Shown here: positions 56,552-64,000 of the stretch, one piece after another
Position numbering within the stretch: the first letter of the stretch is position 1
Layout: each line of letters begins with the position of its first letter
From: Otatea glauca
Taxonomy: Eukaryota; Streptophyta; Magnoliopsida; Poales; Poaceae
Assembly: GCA_036346275.1 (NCBI GenBank)
Contig: CM070711.1
Span: forward strand, 69,501,782-69,565,781
DNA length: 64,000 nucleotides
Direction of reading: 5' to 3'
Program-made: the position numbers and the translations under genes
Notes under the pieces: model-generated
Seen by the model: the letters and a program-made list of their open reading frames with translations, nothing else
What the model was told of the DNA's origin: nothing
Databases searched by the model: none

Positions 56552-57480
56552 TCTAGTTTCTACAAATTTAGTATGATGATCTGGGCAATAAAATCGGTAT
56601 CCCTTAGATCTATCAGGGTATCCGATAAAATGGCAGCTCACTATTTTAGAGTCTAATTTCTCAATATGTGGGTTAAAGATTTTAGCTTCAGCAGGACAAC
56701 CCCACACTCGTAAGTAATTTAAGCTCGGTTTTCTGCCAGTCCAGATTTCATAAGGTGTCTTAGGGACTGATTTGCTAGGAACCCAATTAAGTATGTGGGC
56801 AGCTGTTTTTAACGCTTCCATCCATAAGGTTACTGGTAAACTGGAATAGCTGAGCATACTTCGCACCATATCCATAAGTGTGTGATTTCTTCTTTCAGCT
56901 ACACCATTCTGCTGAGGTTCACCAGGAGTTGAGTATTGAGCTACTATGCCATTTTCTTGAAGATATCTAGCAAAGGGACCATGAATTTGCCCATAAGGAG
57001 CATGTCTACCATAATATTCTCCTCCTCGATCTGATCGCACCACTTTAATCTTTAGATTGTGCTGATTTTCTATTTCAGCCTTAAATATTTTAAATTTATC
57101 GAGCGATTCAGACCGATCACGAATGGGGAAAATATAACCATAACGGGAGTAATCATCAGTGAATATAATGAAAGAATCAAAACCATCCACTGATGTCACA
57201 GGAAAAGGTCCATAAATATCAGTGTGGATTAATTCTAATATCCCTGTGCTTCGGGTAGCCCCTTTCTTAATTTGTTTTACGTATTTACCCTTAATGCAAT
57301 CAATGCAGGGGTCTGAGTCTGAGAAATAAAGCGGGTGGAGTATCTCTTCCTTAATGAGACGTTCCATTCTCCCATTTGAAATGTGGTCTAAGCGACAGTG
57401 CCACAATTTCGATGAAGTCTCATCATTAATTCTTTTACGTTTATTTGTGCCATCGCATACATTCATTAACACAGGTGATT
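56552..57480 (-). pseudogene. copia copy D integrase, interrupted by the gypsy insertion
   Basis: Blocks: KLWHCRLDHISNGRMERL and CIDCIKGKYVKQIKKG (HHCC region), LELIHTDIYGPFPVTS, VVRSDRGGEYYG and QQNGVAERRNH (acidic catalytic triad all present). It then continues WGCPAEAKIF and KFVETR, where the gypsy TSD interrupts it at 56552. The continuation (HAVFMENGQ...) is at 41755 and leftward. The integrase core itself is intact over 300 residues. Confidence 0.88.
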
Positions 57481-58742
57481 CTTTAAGGGAAAGAACATAA
57501 AGCTTGTCTCATTTGAAAGCAAGACCAGCATCATTAGAATTAAACTTTATTATGCATTTGTCGTTCCCAAACTTACAAATGAAAACCTTCATCATCTAAT
57601 AATGAAACTGAAATAAGGTTCTTTCTCAAACTAGGAACATAAACTACATTATTTAGATGAAGTACAAAGCCATTTTCTAATACTAATGGTAAGGTCCCAA
57701 TGGCTTCAACTTCAGCCTCTTTCCCATTAGTGATTCTAAGGCTTCGCTCCCCTTTTCTTAACGTCTTCACGGAAAGGAATCCCTGTAAAGAATTTGAAAC
57801 ATGTATAGAGGCACCTGAGTCAATCCACCAAGAATTAGGAGAAAAATCAGCATAAAGAGATTCCTCAATAAAGGTGATTTCATCATTACCCTTCTTCGCG
57901 AGCCACTTCAGAAATCCTAGGCAATTTTTTTGAATATGCCCATCTTTCTTGCAGAAGCGACATACGACGCTGTTGGATGAAGAGGGTGTTGCAGGAGCTT
58001 TTCCTTTATGCTCCGTCTTATTTGACTCAGTTTTGGAAGAGAAATTGAGTTTCTTCTTGGACTTATGGTCTCCTTGGAATTTTCTCTTCTTATTGCCAAC
58101 AAGGTGGACAACGTCCTTCTTATCGGCCTTCAGTCTTTCCTCCTCCTGAACGCACATGGCAATTAACTCGCTCATGGTCCACTTCTCCTTTTGAGTATTG
58201 TAATTGATCTTAAAAGGATCAAACTCATAAGGTAAAGAAGTCATTATGAAATGAACCAAAAAGTCTTCTGAAATAGCCATGTCCATTCCTTTAAGCTTAG
58301 AAGTCATATCGGTCATCATCATGATATGCTCCCTGACACTGCCCTATCCCTCATACTTGGACGTGAGCATTTTCATGATTAATGTACTGGTATAGACTTT
58401 TGAGGAGCCTTTGAATTGCTCCTCCACTGAAGCCAGATACACCTTAGCATCTTCAGAGTTGGGGATTGCTCCCCTAATTCCTACTGATATTGTGCTCTTC
58501 ATAATAATCAAGGACATGCGGTTAGACCGCTCCCATTTCTCTGCTGTAGTTTTATATGACTTCTTTAACTCAGAGTAATTTTCAGCATCAGCAGCAGGAA
58601 GAGTGGGAGTAGCCTCACGAAGTGCAAGGTCCAAATCCATTATTCCAAGAGTTATGAGCAGTCTTTCCTTCCAGGAGGGGAGGTTATTACCAGAAAGTTG
58701 TTCCATGCTATTTAGAGTACTGGCAATGTTTGTGGTGGTCAT
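57481..58742 (-). pseudogene. copia copy D gag and protease
   Basis: The start ATG ends at 58742 (MTTTNIASTLNSMEQLSGNN), two bases after an acceptor-like TTTATTTAG. Gag continues with NLPSWKERLLITLGIMDLD and, after a TAG at about 58341, a second part. The CCHC knuckle CRFCKKDGHIQKNC is intact. The protease site is WWIDSGASIHVSN. A TGA and a small frame change lie between 57480 and 57575. Confidence 0.86.
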
Positions 58743-59600
58743 AGCTAAATAAAATATATACAAATATTAGTAAGCAATTTAATGTCTGGCACAAAATTAA
58801 CCCTACGTTGGTCTGGTTAATAATATGCTAATGGCAGTTCTAATTCATAATCACCGTTGGGCAGCATATGAAAAAGAACTTAACTTTTAACTTCATTGGG
58901 TATGACTCTTGAATACAATCAACTTTGGTCAGAATATAATCATGATCATAAAATTAATCCCCAAAATATTATTAAATATCTAATCAAGATTTCTCGTTGG
59001 TTCCATCTTAATTAGAGACAACTTAATATTTTATCCAGAAATTAACACTCTTAAAACAGTCCAATCATCATATTAAAAGAATAATCAGTATTTAGATTCT
59101 GAGAAAATGTTGTAAATTAAATTAATCCCACAAATGTCTAATTTTCAGGCAAAATACCCCAAACATCAATACATAAAAGAAATCAGCATTTAAATACATA
59201 AGAAATGTTGTAAAATAAAGAAGCCCAAAATCTAAAAACAATACGGCCCAGTCGTGCGCTCAGCCCGTGCCCGCGGCCCAACAAGCGCACGCTGCGACCC
59301 ACCAATGACGGCGCCCAGCGACGCATGCGCGGTCCGGTCGCGGCGCGAAATGTCGGCCCGAGCGCTCGTGGCGGCGGCGGCTCGAAGCGAAAGCGGCAAC
59401 GGCCAGCAGCGAAGCGGCGGCCCGCACGGAAGGCGAGGCATCGGCCGACGGATCCGAGCGGACGGACGAGATGAAACCGAACCACAGCAAAAGCGCGCGC
59501 AGTGAGGGAACCCAAACCCTAAACAATTCACTTTGCCTCCCCGAAAAAAACGCGACTCACGGGCGAAGCGAGCGAGAGAGGCGACGGCGCGCTGAAAGTT
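58743..59600 (-). other. leader region of copia copy D
   Basis: Next to gag it is AT-rich (58743-59230) and looks like an intron ending in TATATATTTTATTTAG. It then changes abruptly to GC-rich DNA (59240-59500), followed by a stretch containing AAACCCTAAAC on the plus strand. No gene family is recognised in the GC-rich part. The LTR expected beyond it is not found. Confidence 0.55.
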
Positions 59601-59627
59601 CAAGCTCCATTAAGTTGGTTTTTGTGT

Positions 59628-59767
59628 TAATGACAAATCTAATATTGAGACTAACTCTTTTGATAATTATAATATTGATTAGTCTCAATTGTTAATTAAT
59701 GACAAATCTTTTATGAGACTAACTCTTTTATTGAGTATATCTTTGATTAGTCTCATCTCATTGAAAA
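59628..59767. repeat. 70-bp tandem duplication with internal inverted repeats
   Basis: TAATGACAAATCT starts at 59628 and 59698. Each is followed by GAGACTAACTCTTTT and later by ATTAGTCTCA, so each unit can fold on itself (GAGACTAA with TTAGTCTC). Confidence 0.8.
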
Positions 59768-62700
59768 ATGGAAAACCCAAGGTATGCACTCATATTCATT
59801 TTACGATATCTTAATGCATATTTTGAATTCAAGTTAAATGATGAACTCTACCATTATTTAGACCTCAAGATGTGCATTAATGTTTCAACTCCATGTATAC
59901 ATGAATGCACACATTTAGGGGGAGTTCATGCTTAATCTTGAAGTTTCAAAGTATTGATCTAATTCATCTTTCTATATTAAGGATCATTACTTTGAAACAA
60001 CCATTTGAGTATATTTAACTTGTGTAGTTGTATTATACTCATAGAAATATAGGATAAACTCCAAAGCAATCAAAAATTGAATATGTGCATCTTGATTCAA
60101 GTTCAATTATTTGCATGCACACATCTAACGGAGTTTAGTCTATAATTAATGGTCTTAAGAGTATTGATCCCTTTCCACCACTCCATATAAATTGGATCAT
60201 TACCTTTAGATGGAATATTAAACTTGTGTAGTTAATATATACTCATGACAATTTAAATACAATTTAAATTGTGTTCGATTGCCATTCAATCAACAAAGAA
60301 CTAGTCATGTGTTGATGGTTCATTTTGTTGATCCTAGGGAAATCGAAAGTTCTTGAGTATATGAAGCATTAATTGTATTAATATACTCAAGACACAATTA
60401 ATATTTCAATCATTTGTCTTTGGGTTGTGGTCAATCATCAAAGGAAAAGATCAAAGGATCTTGGGAGTATCCATTATGTGTTAATGGAGCGCAATGATGA
60501 TTGAGACAATCATGTGTTTTGGACTAACACTTTCAATGAGTTTGAAATAGGTTAAGTTCAAGGTTGAGATGGATTAACAGGACAAGGACGTCATCATATG
60601 TTGATGAGCATCAAGAGATTCCGACTTGGAGAGAAGATGGAAATCATAAAAGCTCCAAGTGGATGTGCTAGAGGCAAAAGTATAACTAGCTAGGGCTAAG
60701 GATGGGTTCCTAGTATTTTACCGGTCTCGGTGTTTGGATGGGAGACCAGGTTGCTAGTTAGGTGCCGTACTATTAAGAGGGGTTAAGTATTTTAGCTTGA
60801 GCTTCATCATGTGTTGATGAACTAAATCTGGTTCACTCTAGCTCACTCTCTTGTTTTGATTTTGCATGAGCTAAGTATTTGCATGTGTTGCAAATAAGGG
60901 AGCTCATGCTCGCTTCTTATTGAATCTTAATCGATTTGGTTTTTTCATGGAGCTAAGTTTTGCATGTGTTGCAAAAGGTGAGAGCTCATGCATCGGTGTT
61001 TTAGCTTGTGATTTGATCATGTGTTGATCATCACAAGGCTAAGTAAAGTTTATGATTTTTCTATTTGTAAATGTGTTTTGCAAATAATCTAGAGGTTATG
61101 GTTTTGATCCTAGAGCATGTGTTGGCATTTGCAAATATGTTTTGCAAAATGTCGGGATCATGTGTTGATCCTTACATGGCTAGAGGATTGATCTCATGGG
61201 TTCTCGGTTTAGTTGCAAATGTGTTTTGCAAACTGTTTTGATCATGAGTTGATCACCAAATGGTATAAGATTTGATCTTATTGACTCTCTCTAGCTTGTA
61301 GTCACACTCTTGATCAAGTCTATGTGAGGGATTTCGAGAAATCAGATTTTAGACTTGAGTGACTACATTAGAGTTTTTATTTTTGTGATATTTAAAAATA
61401 TCTATGGTTGCTTAAATCTTGAAAATGGGTGGAGATTGTAGCCCTCATGATAAGCTTCACATAGAATAAAAAATCACCTAAATCGAAGTTTGGAGTAAAA
61501 AGTTATGAGCGTTTAGTGGCTCTGACAGTGGTCGAAAGAACCGACGTCTGTATCAAATTTGCGGAATCACGGGGCCGTCTTTGCAAAATAACCATGAAAG
61601 GACCTGTTCGCGATTTCGGATTTCTAGGGTCTACCTTGCAAAATAACAGGTGGAAGGACCTAATCGCGATTTTGGATTTTTCGTTGGGCTTTTTCGCAAA
61701 AAAAGGTACCTTGTGCCATCAAAACGCTTGAATCCTTCCACACATAATAGAGGTGTGTGCATTGCATGCCCACGTGGAGTAGGGGCATCTTGTTAACTAA
61801 ATTGGACGGGTTCAATTTGTACATACTATGACTTAAATAAAACGTATTCTATGGCATTTTCAAAGTTGGGAGAAATAGAAATTGTGTAGGATATGTTAAG
61901 ATGGGGAATATTGTCCCTAGTTTCAGTAGTGGTATCTAAGCACATGAGTGCAAAGTACAGTATCACACTATCACTAGGACGGAATGTCATGTGGTAGCAC
62001 TAGTTTTCACTTGTTTTGTTTGGGTAAAATCAAGGATAAATATTTTTTGTGCATGCATGAACAGTGTTGTTCAATCTTAGTATTTTTTTTCTCTATCTTT
62101 TGTATTTAAGATTCTGGAGTAGTCCTAGTATGAATACAAGTGTTCAATTACATGGATCTTGGGGCACACACGCCTACTACTTGACAAAGTATATAGCTCC
62201 AGCAGAGTGTCACCCATGCTTGGAAGGGTGGCTAGCTAGCATGCAGCTCTTGGTTTTGCTCCTTGCATCATCCATCGTAAGGCATCCTAGATATATCTTT
62301 CTTTTTGAGTGAGTGTTTCTTTTCTTTTTTCCTGGAACAACTAATCTGAATGTGCTAATTGATGCCTGAAGTTAAATTAGGTCTAGTTTTATCTTTAGCT
62401 GCTTGATATGATTTGGGGCTTATCTAAAGCATGTGATTATGCACAACAATCATGTCCTGATGAGTTTTGAGTCATGTATATCAATTTGATGCCTTATCCT
62501 TTCGCTTAAGAGTTTTTTTAAGAATCCTTAAGACAGTAATTCAATTCTTTTGCTTATTGAGCTACCATCATTGGTGCTTGTAATTTCTAATTGTTTCATA
62601 ACACAAATAAATCATTGAAATAGTCTGCAAAGTATTTTTCTAGCACAAATGGACCTTTGATAGCCTCCTAGCGTTGGTATGGTCAATTAATCCTTAGTAA

Positions 62701-62906
62701 CTATCTTGGTTAGTAGTTAAAACTTCTGGACAGCAAACATTGGTAATATACATTTTGTAGGGCGAGGTTTTATATCTGATCGATCAGATGGCTTTGGAGA
62801 TTGGAGAACGATTTCCCGTATTATTGGTATAGGCTAATCTACATTGTTTTTTTCGATGAGCTATTGTACATTGTCAACTTTCTTTCTTTCTTTTTTGTTC
62901 CCAGTT
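59768..62906. other. non-coding repeat-like region
   Basis: No gene is seen in 3.1 kb. From 60300 to 61260 the words CATGTGTTGATC/G and AATGTGTTTTGCAAA recur about a dozen times at irregular spacing, alternating with GAGCTCATG-like words; it looks like the non-coding part of an unidentified retroelement. At 61560-61690 a short direct repeat (TTGCAAAATAAC...GGACCT...CGCGATTT) occurs twice. The last part (62000-62900) is AT-rich. Confidence 0.5.
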
Positions 62907-63480
62907 GGATGTGAAAGTAGCAGTACGGGCACAACCAAAAGGTAAAGAACACTATTCAAGTGATCAAGTGTCTCAGCAATTCCCAGTAGTCAAAAGGTGA
63001 AGAACGCCACTCATCTCAGACGAAAAGGATCTTCATTGGTGGCTTGCCTATGACTGTCGATAACCGCCAGCTTGGAAACTATTTCAAGAAATTTGGTGTC
63101 GTCACAAGCGCAACTGTGATCACCGACATCAACACAAAGCTCTGCAAGGGCTTTGGTTATGTTGAGTTTGCACAAGAAGAGTGTGGAAACAGAGTAATAA
63201 AGAATGATAGGCACTACCTGGGTGGTGCGTGCGTGGAGTTAAAGCATGCACTTCCAAAGGGTAGCAACTCTTGAGGAAAGCACACCAGCTTCTAGTAGAT
63301 TATCAGCGCACCCGCTCTTCTGTACTATCCAGCTAATCATTTTACTGCCAATGGTTGTGTAATGATACCTGCCTCAGCATGGATTGTTAATGGCAATTGT
63401 ACTCATCCTACTATCGGTTTATATGTCCAGGATTTATAACTGAAAATTTGGCCGGTGCTTACCAGCAAAGTGCCGCACTG
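62907..63480 (+). pseudogene. two-RRM hnRNP-like RNA-binding protein fragment (second RRM)
   Basis: After an acceptor-like TTTTGTTCCCAG the sequence reads DVKVAVRAQPKGKEHY, then a stop. A following frame carries a complete RRM: RNP2 as RIFIGGLPM (from about 63026) and RNP1 as KGFGYVEF (about 63149-63172), ending LKHALPKGSNS at TGA 63272-63274. Short degenerate coding-like text continues to about 63480 (YYPANHF, IPASAW blocks). The first RRM is missing, the first piece is separated by a TGA at 62998-63000, and a KGKEHYSS / GEERHSS near-repeat suggests a small internal duplication. Parent proteins bind mRNA; this copy looks like a broken partial duplicate, though an intact gene with unrecognised exons cannot be excluded. 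Confidence 0.65.
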
Positions 63481-64000
63481 GGTTCAGGCTCATGGCCCAT
63501 TATTGAAGCCTGAAGCACATGATAGGGCAGTCTCTGGTTTGTGAGCTAACAAGTCACTTGGTATGTGATTTACTTCATTGTTGTTTATTTTAATAACTCA
63601 TTCTTCAGTTTCCATTATTTGCCATTCCCTGGTGAAGTTTTATGTGTTCATTTCCTTGAATCTTTCAGTAGTGGTAACTGGCAAGAGTAGTTAATCATAT
63701 TCTGATTTCTGACCTAGATCTAGAATGTTTTATAGGACTCCAAAGGGGCTGCTTGATGTCAGCTGATTTTCACAAATTAAGTTTATACATCTTCCTTGTT
63801 TGTAATGTCATGGAATCATTTTTTAGAACATTTGAAATTATATGCGTACTGTTTCTGTCATACTTTAGTTAATTTGAAAAGTTGTAATAGTTTGTAGTTG
63901 ATGGTTTCATGTAGTCAAAAGATGCCCAGTATTCAGTAAACATAATAGTGGGCGTTCTTATGTTGCTTAGCAATATAGACAATTAATTACAATTTAAGAT
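63481..64000. other. non-coding stretch to the window end
   Basis: AT-rich DNA; no gene or defined transposon seen. Confidence 0.5.

Larger units (their letters stand above)
39070..59600 (-). mobile_element. Ty1-copia retrotransposon, copy D, split by a nested gypsy element
   Basis: The copia halves are 39070-41762 (3' LTR, RNase H, RT) and 56552 to about 59600 (integrase, protease, gag, leader). The amino-acid sequence runs directly from one half to the other (..TKFVETR / HAVFMENGQ..) once the gypsy element and one TCTAG copy are removed. It is oriented minus. A 3' LTR is present at about 39070-39600 with a polypurine tract beside it (GATTAAGTGGGAGAA). I do not find a matching 5' LTR at the right, so that end is truncated or displaced. 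Several single stop codons interrupt the frame. Confidence 0.9.

Noticed and set aside
60705..60775. A functional 5S rRNA gene
   Set aside because: Only the box C-like 3' part is recognisable; the 5' half and the standard ~120-base length are missing.

Overview
The window is nuclear DNA of a grass (Poaceae). The signs are GC-rich first exons, GT-AG introns, plant-type gene families (MATE/DETOXIFICATION transporter, RMA-type RING E3 ligase, BSD protein) and typical grass transposons: Ty1-copia and Ty3-gypsy elements, an Ac-like hAT, Mutator-like and Stowaway MITEs. I cannot name the species from sequence alone. About two thirds of the window is transposon-derived.

Layout. 1-3.6 kb: 5' part of a minus-strand Ty1-copia element (copy A) running off the left edge. 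4.6-7.9 kb: decayed hAT transposase. 8.07-8.4 kb: A20 zinc-finger pseudogene. 8.6-10.7 kb: eight-exon MATE transporter gene (minus). 13.0-14.2 kb: RMA-like RING E3 gene (minus). 14.3-20.5 kb: copia copy B, same family as A, flanked by a GGAAG target duplication and inserted just upstream of the E3 gene's 5' leader. 20.5-22.1 kb: short duplications and two inverted copies of one Mutator-like MITE. 22.1-22.7 kb: aspartic-protease pseudogene. 23.5-30.0 kb: a second copia family (copy C) with 1-kb LTRs and a GGTAA duplication. 30.9-31.3 kb: Stowaway MITE. 31.4-31.9 kb: small conserved plant gene (minus). 33.8-38.2 kb: three-exon BSD-domain gene (plus), with a foldback MITE just after its stop codon. 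39.1-59.6 kb: a third copia family (copy D) split by a 14.8-kb Ty3-gypsy element of Tat/Grande type (41,763-56,551, TCTAG duplication). 59.6-62.9 kb: non-coding repeat-like DNA. 62.9-63.5 kb: RRM-protein pseudogene.

The likely functional host genes are the MATE transporter, the RING E3, the BSD gene and the small gene at 31.4 kb. The rest is a nested transposon landscape. The points most worth a second look are: a copia gag whose start codon lies inside the LTR and whose intron would cross the LTR/internal border; an intron-like leader present in copia B but absent in its sibling A; the Tat-type gypsy with a reverse-strand transposase_28-like gene and a ~1.8-kb two-level tandem array; and a systematic loss of CAG/CTG trinucleotides, replaced by CG or CGG, in copies A and B and the gypsy. 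That last signature looks like base-calling error at methylated CHG sites and may account for many of their frameshifts.
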